The notes beneath the pieces are model-generated. The model searched no databases. It saw nothing but the letters and a program-made list of their open reading frames with translations, and had not been told where the DNA came from. The position numbers were made by a program, and so were the translations under genes. 64,000 bases of DNA from Xiphydria camelus (taxonomy: Eukaryota > Arthropoda > Insecta > Hymenoptera > Xiphydriidae), in NCBI GenBank assembly GCA_963678675.1, contig OY783193.1, forward strand, positions 35,998,430 to 36,062,429. Reading direction: 5' to 3'. Below are positions 37,472-50,653 of the stretch, piece after piece (the stretch's first letter is position 1; each line of letters starts with the position of its first letter).

Positions 37472-39113
37472 CGTCAAATACTATTTTTGTTTAAATTAAC
37501 CATACTTATAACGAAGAAAATTGTTTTCAAATGGCTAGGTATAAAAAATTGTGTTATTTTATTTTTCTTAAATGGAGCGACTGACTTTTAAAATGCGACA
37601 CCCCAATAGTTGACGCGTTAAAGAAGACGTTTAGAGGGAAGTGGTTCAATTTGTGAAGGCGGAAGTACAATATAAGAAACTCCACCCTATTCTCCCACAC
37701 GCGAGTCGAATTTATATGCGATACAGGCAGTACGCGTTTGATCAGCTCCTAAAGCCGAGCGTAGAAGGACATCGTAGTCGATGAGTCGGAAGGAGGAGGA
37801 AAGAATAAGACGATAATCCTATCCCCTTAGGTATATATCCCGCCTACGCGACGCGTTACGTCAACACGACGCTGCCCTTTCTACGGCTAATCAAGACCAT
37901 TTGGGCCGGAGCCACGTACGCCATCGAATCAGAAATTACGCTGCATTTCCATATGAAGAAGATACTTCCCCCGGGCGAAAGTCATCCGTGCGATCGCGCG
38001 TTCCTCGCTATCCCCTTTGATTCCCCTCGCGACCTAGTCCCTCCCACGGTTGGCGGTTGGACTCGTCGAGACGTCGATTCGACCATCTTGAAACCCTCCG
38101 AGGGTCTTGGTATCCCGAATCGAAGGGGCATAAGGGAGGTTGAAAACGAGACGTATAAGAGGGATCCGGTGATCGCGCGGGAAGACCTTAATTCCATTAC
38201 GACTGATATGTCCTATTGCGATCCGACGTCGATTTAACCCCCGTTTGTCGAATGTAGCCCCCGTAAATAAGCATCGAGAGGTTCGTGCGCAGAGGTCTTT
38301 AAGGCACCCTCGCTCGGGGTTAGGTGTACAGGCTATACGGTTATCGAAATCGTACGGCAATCGTGGCACTGAGCGAATTGAAATGGTCTTCGTTGGGCTA
38401 TATCGCATACTTGTACTGCTTTATTTAATTGTGATATGTGATATTCTCACCATTTAATTTTACATATATGGGGGGGGGGTAACATACATTTACGTAATCT
38501 TACGTACAAATATATTGATAAATCTCTAATTTTTTACAGTCGAAACTGATTTTCTGTCCATATATTACACATTTTTATATTCATATATTTTTTTTCTTTT
38601 TTCTATACTCGTATGCAATTCTTTTTGAGATGTCAGGGAGGTTCATGATTTCAATTCACATTAATAAAAGCTTCTGTTTCCTGTACTCTCGATATTTCAA
38701 AAACAGTATAATTTTCCGAGTGAGAATTTTCTACATAACACTAAATAAGTACCTACGTATTCCGTACCGTGCAATTATATTTACCGAGGTAACTTTTACC
38801 TTCTCGAGATTAAAAATCCCACGAAAATATGTATTTCGGCCCGAGACCGGAAAAATTGCCAACGAAACATCACGGCGCGTCGGAGTAAACATTTTTTTTC
38901 GATTTTCCTCCGCTATATTTTTGTTTCATCGCGTATACATCACATACGTGTACACGTGTGCCTGCGCCAAAATTTGTGTGCGAACGAGGATTGTTATCTC
39001 GCGTACAAGGAAAGCACATACCCCGCCGAAAGGCAAGGCCAGAACTCCACTTTCCCTGATACGTTCGACGTCGCCCGCCGCTTGACGAGGGTGGTACATA
39101 TATACTTAGCATA

Positions 39114-39138
39114 TGTGTGTGTGTGTGTGTGTGTGTGT
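39114..39138. repeat. (TG)n microsatellite
   Basis: About 12 perfect TG units. Confidence 0.95.
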
Positions 39139-42100
39139 ACGACCGTACATAAACATTGTCGCAGGGTTGTCGCAGAAATACACCCTCGTTTGTCGCTGTT
39201 AACCCGGTCTTTCGCGGCGTCGGACTACGGAAGAAACACGGATTGCAGGACACTTCTTACCCCCGGGGACAAACCCCATAAGACCACGAAGGCGACCGCC
39301 TAACCCGGCCCAGGCTCCTCTTTATGGCAGCGCAGGCGGCCGACAATGGGCAAAAACGAGCTCTTCCTCCGCCTGACCTAAGCGCCACCTATGCGCACCT
39401 TCCCCCTCACCCGATCTCGTACTCGCCTCCATCCCCCGTCCCCTTCGTTCCTCGCGTTCCCCCCTCTGCCAGTCTCTCTACACCTTTCCTTTCCTCCGCC
39501 TGTATGGCAACTTCCATAAATCAGCAGAGCGAAGTTCTCGCGCGGTATACAGTAAGATCGCCGCAGTGACTCGGTCGTCGGCACCGTCCGAGAGTTCTTC
39601 GTGAAAAGCTAAACCCACCGCTGAGCGAGCGGCGCGCGCATTTCGCCATTGGCGACGGCGAGGGAAAAAGAGGAGACAGCGAGCGAAAGAGAAAGGGGCA
39701 CTTCGCGCCGCGCGCGGGAAAGTTGAAAAGTAACGCGCCTTTTTCCCGGGTGGGGTGTGCAGGGCGCGGAGAAGCGAGTGGCGCGCGGATAAGGGTTTTA
39801 TCCCGCGCGGTAATTAGTCCCATCGCCGTAGCCGCTACAAGCGTTTCTTTTTCACTTTAATCCTGCGCCCCCCGCAACGCCGCTTTTTGCACCCCATCGC
39901 GGTACTCATTTAGCCCGGCGAGTCTACAGCACGGAGACGGGAGTTTATTAGCTAATCTCGCGCTGCACTCCGATGCATTTACCCACTTGTTGAATTATTG
40001 TCCGGAATACGTTGGAAATCTTTGAAAACTCTCCCTTCTTCAGTGTTTACACCAATTTTTAAATTAAGTTTCTCATGGTGTGCGACTTGAACAAAGAAGT
40101 ATAGTGTAATTATAGCTAATAGGCAAACACTTTTTTATACCCGTATTTACTAATAAACTGGTAAAAATAACCAAGCATGTTATTTACACTAACTGCTGTA
40201 TCATTTTGTTAAACAGTGTGTAAGCAAATTACAATTCAATCATACATTTCTGAAGTGACATGATCAAAAAAAATAAACCTCTTAAAAATGGCGGAAAGCT
40301 ATTTATGAGCTTAGTAAAATAGTATTTAGTAAAGAAGTAAAAGGAATTTACATTTTTTGGAGTTGCGTCACTTTATACCGATAAAAAGGTTTATTTGTAA
40401 TTGAAGAGGAGAGGGACAAAACAGGGAATGTCCTATTGACTTTATGTAGAGAAAAATGAAGTTTTAATTTTAATAGCTTCGTATTTTCAGGACAACTTGT
40501 ATTATTGATTTATAATATTGATTTGAAAATACTGGGTGGTGTATGTTTTTGAGATTTATTTACCAAAAGACATTACAACTGGTACAATGTACAAAAAAAA
40601 CCCAAAAGAATCAGATTTCAAAAATTTGTGATATTCCTTGTTTCTTTCCTTCACCCTTCATATTATGATATATATATTTTGCCGACCACTTCTATACGTA
40701 TTTTGTTAAACCAAACGAAATCCTGTACACATGACCGGTTCGTGTACGCATATATGTAATATGTACGTACTTACGAGTATTCACAGCAAAGACCGATTCA
40801 TCGGAACTGCCAACGCGCGTCGATGTATTTCCACGAACAGCCGCTAATTTATTCGGAGATCTCATTAGCGCAGTTCCCCGACACTCTAACAAGAACGAAT
40901 CGATTACTAAGAGCGCTTAGAGAGCGCGACGGATTCAAGCGCTATAGGTGTGCCGCCGCGCTTCGCTCTCGTCGATCCCCTCGTTACTGGTGGATTACAG
41001 CGTTCCGACTGTATGGAGAAACTCGCTCGCGCGGAGTATACCTACTCTCTCTGGTTTGACAGAGTCGTAATTGCGAGATGATCGGAGAGGCGCGGCACGA
41101 TTGCGAGGGGTTAAAATATGCCGCGCCCCACACTTTGGCAGTCGATTGTGGAGGCTGATACGCGAAGCGGAGTGCCGAGTGGACTTCAGCGGTGGGATGT
41201 GGCTACACGTATTCGTATAGCGTTAGGTTTACAATACATAGTTATCGACAAAGTGCCGTTCGATAAGTACGTACTAGACTCGGTGTACCTACATAACGAT
41301 GGTTTTGTAGCGGTATTTAACCTATTAACTGCGGAATTTAGTTTTAAATACGAGTATCCCCCACAAAGTGCGGAATTAAAATCAAACAATATGACACGAG
41401 TCTATATATGCACGTCGAACGTAGGGAATGATCTTGTTATAAATTTTACGAAAAACGAGGAAGGATTATCTACAATTTTTATTTGATAAAAAATTAACAA
41501 TTCATTTCTGAAAAGGTTATTGTTATTAAAAACTTAAAAATTGTCAAAAAATAATAAAATACATAAACGAGAAAAACGAGAAAGGCGATGGTTGTTATGG
41601 CACTGGTTGAGTTCAGACTTTAGTCACTCAATTTGTATTTCTTTGGTTATTTATCTTTTTGTTTCAAATATTCAACAAATTATAAAAATTTGAATGTTGA
41701 GTTAATATTTTTTGCCTATTTTTTTATACCGCCGCGACAGTGTTCCAAGTATTTTAACATTCTTTTGTTCTGTCTAGATGAATTTTGCGAAATATCTTAT
41801 TAGTAAGGATTGCGATATATCTTTGATATTATTTTTTTATACCATTTCGAATTAATTTTCAAGGGAATATAAAAATGGCCGTAGAGTCGATCTTGTTTTG
41901 CGGTCTAATTCGAAAACGTTCTTATGGGAATACCGAAGATATCACGCCTTTACTACTCTTCTGATCATCATTGATCATTCATTGAAATGCATCGACGATT
42001 ATTATTAAAGTGCAACTAATTTCTAACGGACCGCACCCACGGCATCCCATTTCTGGCTTTCTCGATATCTACCCGCGAAATTTTCCCATTTCATATTTCC

Positions 42101-42697
42101 GTCGGCTGTTTTCAAATTCATCGAAATTATCGTCGTAACGAGTTGAAAGCGGAATTGTGTCGATCGCAGCGCGTTGCACCCGAGCGTCACTGCGCAGAGA
42201 GAGAGCGTTACATTTCTGGGATTCCATTTCCGAGCTTTTTCATCATTCAGATGTGGGAATTATAACCGCCGTCTCGTTCGAGCGTTATATCGAGGAATTC
42301 GTTATTTGTTAACATTGTCAACTCTGATTATCGCAGCTAGTGCCGTAGTGACGTTTCCAATTTTTGCGGGGAAATCCAATTGTTTGAATATTCATCGTTT
42401 AGACCAACGAATATTTCCGATTAGATGTACATCGATGATTTTGACGAGTTCAGCGCGGTGTGCTGACGAATTTGACGATATGAATCACATGACGCGTACT
42501 CGTGATGTAATATCAGACTGAAAATGTTTTTCAAAAATTTGCATTTTCGAACCGGCACATAGGTACGCGTAATTACGAGTATATTTCAATTTGCCTCGCG
42601 AGGAAAAGTCGTTGTTGGCGCCGTTTCGATTTAGGGTAAGTCAGTAATTTAACCGATAAGTCATTTCGTATCAAGAAAACAATAATTATTCTGGCCA

Positions 42698-42945
42698 CAC
42701 GGAAGGATTCGTATCAGTAAATGTTACTGTATTTACAATAAAAGAGGTACACATGAGAATCTTTGTATATTTTTACAGTGCGGTAGAGAAATTTTTTGAA
42801 ATATTAAATTGCGATAGTTTACATTACAATTTACAAGTTTCCATGGAAAAATTGTTCTTCAGTACAGTAGGAACATTGGAAAACCCATACACGTATTTCT
42901 TTTACTATAAATACAGTAAAATTTACCGGTATCAGTTTTTCGGTG
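42698..42945. mobile_element. CACGG MITE with about 50-bp inverted ends and CA duplication
   Basis: CACGGAAGGATTCGTATCAG at the left pairs with the reverse of the right end tatcagtttttcggtg. Arms share gttactgtatttacaataaa / tttactataaatacagtaaa. Flanked by CA on both sides (42696-42697 and 42946-42947). Confidence 0.85.
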
Positions 42946-45121
42946 CAATCCCGCGAATTTAGCGGAGCGCAAAAGTTTAGTAGGTACGTGTTTAAATATT
43001 ACGGGAGTAATTACGTCTCAGTTCTCCCCAGCGTCGGCGTCGAGTGAAGCAAAGTTTGTCGGCGGAGCTTCGGTTTCTTTGAAGCTGCAGTTCGAAAGTT
43101 TGACTCGCTCGTTCAAAAGAGCCCGTCGCATAGAAAGCTGTACCGCGCGAAAATCGCAAGATTATACCTACCGGTATACGAAGACGGCGGTTATGTGCGA
43201 TGCAGATGTAGAAAAAGAGGAAAAGGGAGAGAAAAAGGAGTTCCTGAAAGATGAGAGACAGAGATGAATTCTAAAACGGAGACACCAGTAGAAGCTGCAG
43301 TGCGCAGTCCCCACAATATTATCCACACGTCAAGTAACGCAGTCATGGCAATCGGGGTTCACCTAATCGAAATCATTAGTTATCGGCAGAAATAACGACT
43401 GATTTGTCAGCCTCGTGACAAATGCCAAATAATTTATCCCTTGTGCGCCCGCATTTTAACTTCAAGAACGACGATAAGTATAATAGTGCAATTTTTATCG
43501 TCAGTTTCATAAACACTCAATGTTATTATTTCTTTTCAAATGAAACAATTAAGAATTACGTAGAATAGGTTACATTAACTTGATAATGTGAGAAATCGAT
43601 GCTTTGTAACTTAAATCGAACGGAATTCGACATACTGTTTCAAAGTACTGAAGAAAATGAAAATAATTAGTTTAGTCGATTGCATTGATTATTTTCCTTA
43701 AATTCATTTCTCCCGATAAAATACGTGCATGTGTGTGGAAAAGAAACGCGAAGCTTTCAATGCTTCACAAAGAGGAAAATTCTCCGATGATCATGTATAC
43801 AGCGAGTTCGTGAGAAAAATAAATAAATATACGGGTTATTTGTCTACTCGTCAAGCGCAGCTGTCGGCTAATCCTGAGTAGCCCTGGAATATCTCGCTCC
43901 CTCTCTCGTCCGACGGGATTGGCGTACAACCGCGCCTGATATACATATGTATATAGCAGGCAACTCGTAAATCCATGCGTACTCTTACAGACACATCGAA
44001 TGTTACGTACGATATAACCGATAACACGTGCTGCACACTATACGAACACAGCGGCCTTTCAATCACGGCCGATCGAGTCTACAGTTAATGATCAAATTAG
44101 AGAATGTATGGATTGACTAATTTACCGATAAATTAGCAGCAGGAAATGCCGATTGGTTTCGTCACCACGGCTAATGTTTGACACGCAATACTGTAATTCT
44201 AATTAACATTCTTATATAACATTCGATTAATTTTGTTCGATGAAAATTCGTCTGTGTAAACTTTGAATGTTAATTTCACGGGTGATGTTTTACAGGCAAC
44301 CGTAAAAATAAAATAGACATATAATTTCCTCATGAAATTTAATAAACAAAATTAAAAGCTCTGGACGAGATTAATTTCTCATTTCGTAACGTATATGCAC
44401 TAATTGATTGTTGCTCCGTCGAGACGGCGCATTACCTTGTAGCTTGCACGCTATTCTGACCTAGCCAAAGCCGACCGGGCGAAACCAAAGTCATTAGTTC
44501 TAGGTTTAACCTTTTAAGTCTGTAATTTCTAACGGAGAAGTTTAATTAAATAGAGGGCGGGGCGACTTGCAGGGCGGATCAGCGCTTCGCCAGCGCTGCG
44601 TACAAGAGGTAATCCCGCCGACGCGCATTTTTCATTACCGCAGATATTAGAAATTTTCCACGTAGCATGGCGGTAGCTTGGAAATAAATTATAATCATAG
44701 TTTTTCTAGTTAGATTAAGCCGAGGTGATTACGAATTCTTAGTTAGCAAGCATCAAGCGCTAACTAGGAAGATGATATTTCTTTCCTTTAATAACTCAGT
44801 GCCTCCCCCGAGGGAAATCTTACTACGAGTACACAACTTCAAACATTTCAATATCATACTCTCTGGTCTCCGCTTAGAAGAATTCAGACAACACAGAAAT
44901 ACTTAAAAATGTACCAATATTCTTCGTATTACTTCTGCAAGAACCTAACTAATAATTTCAGCAACATTGAAATTAGTTCTCGAGGAAAAATACTCAATTA
45001 TATAATCTTGATCTTATTAAAAATCTGAATCAAAATAATAAAGAACAGAGGCGAAAAGCTCAAAGCGCCTTCAAAGAACTCTAAGAAGTTGAAGATCAGA
45101 GCGGAATCTCCGGGCTCTTTT
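42946..45121. other. no gene seen
   Basis: Mostly AT-rich with GC-richer islands at about 43010-43300, 43850-44080 and 44420-44640. Short frames only. Confidence 0.4.
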
Positions 45122-45320
45122 TACATTGAAAAAGCGGTTTATTTATATAGGTAGTTAATAAATATTTCCAAATATGGCAAAATACATATTTCGCCAGGAT
45201 AACAAAATACATACTATAATTCATTAGCATGTTTGTTTGACTTAAACAGCTACCTCAAGATTTCTATTATATTTATGTCAAATAAGTATCATAATTGTGA
45301 ATGAATATTTCCTCGATAGT
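45122..45320. mobile_element. palindromic MITE, partial copy
   Basis: tacattgaaaaagcggttta, ataaatatttccaaatatgg, attcattagcatgtttgttt, and tatgtcaaataagtatcata follow the CACTGAGAAAAC family order. The right end is lost. Confidence 0.7.
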
Positions 45321-46195
45321 TAAGGTCCTAAGTATCAAAGATCGTAGCATTTCAAAAATTCATTATCCATTTACAAGTACACCGACAATTGGTACATCTT
45401 CCTCAACCCCAAAAACAATAAACTAGAATTAACGAGCGAGCAAGAAGACGACATGTGTCATGGAGAAAGCAGTTTCCCGTGTGTTCACAACACGAGAGGC
45501 AGAAGGAATACGACTCTACTAATTAAGTAATGAAAGCATAAGCGTAACGCGCAAAGCGGTGCTAAAGCGTGACGGCGGCGTCGCTTCGACAAAACGTTGC
45601 GGGAACCGTTGTCGCCTTCTTAGGAATCTCCCTAACGACCGTCTCGGATTTGCTTTTATTGCGACGCGAGGAAAAAAAACGGCAGAGGAAGCAGCCGAAG
45701 AATATGATGACTGGAAAAACGCACTCGTAACCCGTTCTTCGTCTCACGCGCGAAATCTGCCGACTACGCGTTGTGACGATCGGATCGCCATCCGAGACGC
45801 CGCGGGCGACGAGAAACGAGGGGGAGGGGGGGCTCGATTACACTTTTTCTCAGTTCCCTTTTTTGCTCTTTCAATTACTTTTCCAGCTGAGGTTTGCATT
45901 GTTATTTTTGCACTTCTTTTGTGGATTTCTTTACCGCTCTCTTCAAATCGTGATCTCGATGCTATCTCGCATTACTCAATTTTACATCTACTAATAATGA
46001 CGTTATTCTGCGCGAAACTGTATCTATGCTCTACAATATGTATTACGTTCTATAAAATCTATTTTTTTTAAACTGCAACTTTATAGAGTGTAGCACCTTA
46101 TAGAACTTATAATTTCGTACAAGATAAAGTTACAAGTCTCATTGTAATCTGTTTTCATATCATAATGGACTATGCAAATGATTAATTGATTATTC
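45321..46195. other. no supported gene
   Basis: Contains a GC-rich patch (about 45540-45850) inside a 170-codon + strand frame (45559-46071). The frame turns from Arg-rich to Leu/Phe-rich exactly where base composition changes, so it is best explained by composition. Confidence 0.4.
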
Positions 46196-46458
46196 TTACA
46201 GAGAGGGAAAATAGTTTTTCAATAATTAATAAATATCATTTCCAATGTGACGAAATTAATATTTTGTTAGGATAAGAAAATATACATTAATTATTGGAAT
46301 GTTTATTTAATCGAAATAATTTTCTCGAAACTTTTAATTGCATGAAATAAATGACGTATTAGTTAACAAATATTTGTTTGATCCAACAAAATGTTTATTT
46401 TGCCATATTCAAAAAAATATTCATTAATTACAAATAAACTAAAGTTTCCTCAATGCAT
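46196..46458. mobile_element. palindromic MITE, near-complete copy
   Basis: gagagggaaaatagtttttc, acattaattattggaatgtt, gttaacaaatatttgtttga, ttttgccatattcaaaaaaa and taaactaaagtttcctcaat match the family from end to end, although both tips have diverged from CACTG. Confidence 0.75.
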
Positions 46459-46530
46459 ATTTTCAACATCTACGACTGCATAATTTCCTAATAAGTAATA
46501 ATATAACCGAAGTAGATCTTTCAGCTATAC

Positions 46531-46750
46531 CCGTCAAACGAGGCGGCAATGGATGTCTCAGCCACTCGTCGGGTGTAGTGGCAGTAGACATCCCAGCCTC
46601 CCGTCAGACAAGGCGGCAGTAGTCACCCCAGCCTCTCGTCAGACCAGGCGACAGTAGACATCCCAGCCTCCCGTCAGACGAGGCGGCAGTAGACATCCCA
46701 GCCTCCCGTCAGACGAGGCGGCAGTAGATATTTCAGTTATCCGTCAGACA
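46531..46750. repeat. minisatellite, exact 35-bp period, six full units
   Basis: ccgtc/tcgtc anchors recur at 46531, 46566, 46601, 46636, 46671, 46706 and 46741. The best-preserved units read ccgtcagacgaggcggcagt then agacatcccagcctc. Units carry substitutions but no length changes. Confidence 0.95.
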
Positions 46751-46752
46751 CA

Positions 46753-48438
46753 GTGCAGCAGGAGAAACTACTTTCATGTGAAATTGCTGAACTATAATAT
46801 TCACTTCAGTTTTATGGTTACGAGCCATACACTTATAGACGTTTATAAAGTAAGTAAAATTATCTTAAAAATTAACGCGACATTGAAAAATCGCCAGTGA
46901 AACTAAAATCAAACGATTCCAAATGATGGTATTGTGTTCAATAATTCACACGATATAAATGTGATGGAGCAGCAGAAAAATGGGTTCAATGTATCAGTAA
47001 AAGACACTGAATTTCAGTCAAATTAACCGTTTTATCGATAAATCTTATTAAAATCCAATATTTTTGGTTTTCTTACTGCAGGGGCTAGTAATATTAGCCT
47101 TGCAGGATAATTCTTCGTATAAAATGTCAACTAAACTGCATATATATAATAAGTAGCGCCGAAATATGTACAGCGACTCACCGACATCATATAAATCTTT
47201 CAGAGAGTCTCATATAACTATATTTCGAATGCATATTGCAGTTGCAACGAAACTACAAGACTATCCGGAGGTGCAGCCGTGCGAAACGTCAGAAAAATTC
47301 CTAATAAGAGCATGTCCCTTCGTGGCGGCAACCCTGCGGCACATTTATCGCCACCTACCCATCTGACGGGCTAGAAATTGCACGGAGTATCCCTTCCCTT
47401 TTTCATCCCCCTCCCCTTACAGCCTCCCATCTCCACCAGCTCGAAGAGACTCGGAACGAGGTATTATATAGGACATCGCGCGACTCTCCAGGAGCTATCA
47501 TAAATCGAAATAACGCCGACGTAGATATATATATATATATCTCGATCGAGAATCTCGATCAACGCGATGGCCGACAGGTGACCTCGAAGCTACGACAATC
47601 CCAACGAAAGATGATCCGCCTGCTTGTCGAATGGGTGGGTGGGTGGTCGAGGAGACGAAGGGAGGATCGAACGTAACACAGTACTTCGTCGAGGTTAAGC
47701 GCGTGCCGTAAAAAGAGGGGGGGGGGGGGGAGCGACCGTTCATCGCCGAGAAAACGAAGCGAAACGAAACCCGCGATAACGGTCGGTAAAAGAAGAAACC
47801 GGGGGAGGAGATATGACCCCCGAGGTACAAACGAGATTCACTCTTGCATCATTGCGCGGCGCCGACTTTTACGCATTGCGTGGCGGGTTCGCTTTTGCGG
47901 GAGAGAAACGCGTACGTATACGCACATATGCGTATGTGCGGGGGTTACATAACTTCCCATCTCGCGCACGTGTCGTATAAGAGTAAGAAGCCCGGGCCGC
48001 CGAGCGCAGGGGGGCGTGGCCTTCGCCTTCTGTATAACCATTCCTGCAGAACTCCATAAAGCGAGTATACGCGCGTGTGTGAGAAAGAGAGAGATAGAGG
48101 GGGTTTTTAGCTCCACCTTGGCGCGCGAGTTCGGAGTGATAGCGGAAAATTTACCGTTTGATCCCTACCCCTGTACACGAGGCGTGCCGAGCCGCGGCAT
48201 TCACTGAGAGATTTCGAGATCCCGGAGTAGAGGAAAGAGAAAGAGGTCCTTTATATCCTGCCCGTGCGCGGGAAAATATTACTGCAGAGTTATGCCCGCC
48301 GGTCGGTAAAAAGGTTGCTGCCGCGAGTAATGTGCGCTCTGCTTATGGGGAACTTCGACGCGCGTAAAACGTAGTAGGTACACTCCGCTTACGAGTCGTA
48401 TACGTCGGTTTTCCTATGGGCAATAGCCGGATGACTTT
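46753..48438. other. no supported gene
   Basis: AT-rich to about 47380, then CpG-rich with a (TA)n run near 47525-47541 and a G run at 47717-47730. Overlapping frames on both strands are by-products of composition. Confidence 0.4.
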
Positions 48439-48635
48439 TACACTGAGAAAAAAAAAAGATTAAAATTTATTCCGTTAGAAGGATAATCTGAGTACGAAAG
48501 GTAAAACAGATCAAAAATTATCCTTTCAGGGTATAAAATTTAACCTTCCTTAGAATAATTTTCGATCCACTTTACCTTTCGTACTCAGATTATCCTTCTA
48601 ACAGAATAATTTTTAATCTTTTTTTTCTCAGTGTA
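48439..48635. mobile_element. palindromic CACTGAGAAAA MITE with TA duplication
   Basis: It reads as a near-perfect palindrome of 193 bases from CACTGAGAAAAAAAAAA to CTTTTTTTTCTCAGTG, plus TA at both ends. Arms share gaaggataatctgagtacg / cgtactcagattatccttc. Confidence 0.92.
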
Positions 48636-48670
48636 CGCGATATCAATATATTGGATTATCTTACGAATAT

Positions 48671-48837
48671 CACTCAAAAAAATTTGGCCACAACTAGAAA
48701 ATTATAGTAATTGCAGTGATAATTTTCTTCGCAATAGCAAGAATTCCTGCGCGCGCGCGCTACGCTAGAAATATATTTCTAGTTGTGTCTGAGGCAGCCA
48801 GAAATATAGCTGGATTAGCTAAATACTTTTTTCAGTG
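48671..48837. mobile_element. CACTC/CAGTG MITE (cagccagaaatatag family), second copy
   Basis: A 167-bp reverse-oriented relative of 17797-17955, flanked by AT on both sides. It carries a (GC)n expansion (cgcgcgcgcgc at about 48750-48760) absent from the other copy. Confidence 0.9.
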
Positions 48838-48863
48838 ATGGACTGAGGAGATTATAATTTATA

Positions 48864-49174
48864 CACTGAGAAAACGGTTTATCAAGAGTTGATAAATGTA
48901 TTTTCAAACATGAAGATATCAATATTTTGTTGGGGCAAGAAAACATATATCTATTAATAGTATATTTAAATTTATTCAACGAGTTACTTTGAAATGTTTG
49001 TTTATGTCAAATTGTTATACACTCAACGATTATTTGCTTGGCTCAATAAAACGTTTATTTCGCTACTTCCAAACAAACACTTATTATTTATCGTCGGTAT
49101 ATTGATTATATATCCAGACAAATACTTATTATTTATAGTCAATAACTGACTGTAAATAAAATATTTCCTCAGTG
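48864..49174. mobile_element. CACTGAGAAAAC palindromic MITE, full-length copy
   Basis: From cactgagaaaacggttta to atatttcctcagtg. The right side carries a local duplication of acttattatttat with a short insertion, making it longer than its relatives (about 250 bp). Confidence 0.88.
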
Positions 49175-50470
49175 ATGTATACCAAACGTCATTATAATTA
49201 TACGTCTTTGTACATATTCGACACTCACACCAGACGCGTTAAACCCCACAAACAATACAAGAATTTCCCTTTAAATGAAACCCACCACCCCGTGTAGATA
49301 CGCATTCAGGCGTCAATAAGAAAAAGTTTCCCCGAAGTTCCACCTCAAATCGCGACCAACGCGACACCAAAAAAAGACTCGACACCGCCACGCCCCGCGA
49401 AAAAGGCGAAAGACATCGCCCCACTTCTTGCACCCCCGAAGCAGGAGCACCCCTAGCTCAGCCGGATAACTGCACCCAATAGCCCGTACAGCGTCCCAAC
49501 CAGCGCGAACGCCAGTGCGCGGCGTGAGACACGTTCCCGTAGATTCGCCTAATCTTCCACGCTCCGCGTGTTCGGGGGATTCTCTTTTTTTGCCCCGGCG
49601 GCTCCAACGCGAACGGGTGCGCGGTACACGAGCGCGCGCGCGCCCGTGTATCGGTGGCACGGTACGTGGCTCGCATAACGAGCGTAACGAGGAGTACCGC
49701 GCTCCGGCCGATTTGCGAAAATCCGTGGACGTGGCAGCGACGGCGGAGAGTAGCCGGTCTGGCGCGCGCGAATTCGTCGAGCTTTTACTACTAGTACCCT
49801 TGCAGTCTAACCGGAGAGCGGCGACCCACCCGCCTCGCTGGTCCCGGAGGTTATCGTAAGACATTCTTCAGCGGTTTGATTTAGTGGGTCCCGCGCACTC
49901 TGCCCCCCCCTCTCTCTTTCTCTCTCCCTCTCCCTGTCCCAGCCTCGCCCTCCCTCACGGAGCGCGTTATCTGTCCGGTATCCCTGGTACTTCGGTTCGT
50001 TTTGTATGTATATCGCGTGTGTTATACATACAGGTCGATGGGTATGTGCCGCCAGCAAGTATATAGGTATAGCCGTGGAGCGGATAGATATATATGTACG
50101 TCTATCGGTATGTGTAGGAACGTTTCGACCGTGGCTTATGACTATCCGCGATACCGCCAACGCAGTGATAAATCGTTATATCCTTCCTCTCTCCGCTCTT
50201 CCCAGCAGTCGCGTATAGGGAGAACTAGGGGTGTCGGAGGGATTCGTTTCGGTTGGGGTCTCGGCGATGGGCGGAAATGCGAGGACACGCCATAGTCTTG
50301 GGATTTGACGCTCGGCGTGACGTAGTTCCGAGGTGAAGAAGGATTCTTGTATTTTGGCATTCGTAGGGGACGTTTCCGGGTGTTGATTTGATTTAGTGAT
50401 TAGTGACATAAGCAATCAGCGTAATCGTTATATATATGTATAAACCACTTAAATATATTTACTACCACCC
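49175..50470. other. CpG-rich block, no supported gene
   Basis: Overlapping frames up to 183 codons on both strands with no recognised family. CT-rich tract at about 49906-49940. A tRNA A-box-like string at about 49452 lacks the rest of a cloverleaf. Confidence 0.4.
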
Positions 50471-50653
50471 AAATCGTATCACCGCTGATATTTTATGGAA
50501 CAGGTGTAGCAGAGTATTCTCTTTCATAAAAAATCGACAACGATAATAATTATCTATCCCCATCATCATCAAAATCGTATCACCATTGCTTTTCTACGAA
50601 ACAGAGTGTTCTGCTGTTTCTATTTCATAAAATATCAGTGATGATACACAATT
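50471..50653. mobile_element. palindromic repeat, MITE-like
   Basis: aaatcgtatcaccgctgata then ttttatg at the left pairs with cataaaatatcagtgatgat at the right. Inner words tagcagagtattct and gagtgttctgctg also pair. Confidence 0.7.

Larger units (their letters stand above)
36908..42697. other. mixed region with microsatellites, no supported gene
   Basis: AT-rich to about 37700. CpG-rich at 37700-38400 and 38830-39960, AT-rich at 39990-40780, and CpG-rich at 40790-41170. A 122-codon frame at 41118-41486 (+) has no recognised domain and no splice context. G run at 38470-38479. Confidence 0.4.

Noticed and set aside
45559..46071. 170-codon plus-strand frame
   Set aside because: Amino-acid composition switches exactly with base composition; no domain.
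46531..46750. Possible CRISPR array
   Set aside because: Head-to-tail units without distinct spacers, in a eukaryotic context; it is a minisatellite.
49450..49500. tRNA A-box-like string (tagctcagccggata)
   Set aside because: The D-stem does not close and no TTCGA arm follows within tRNA length.
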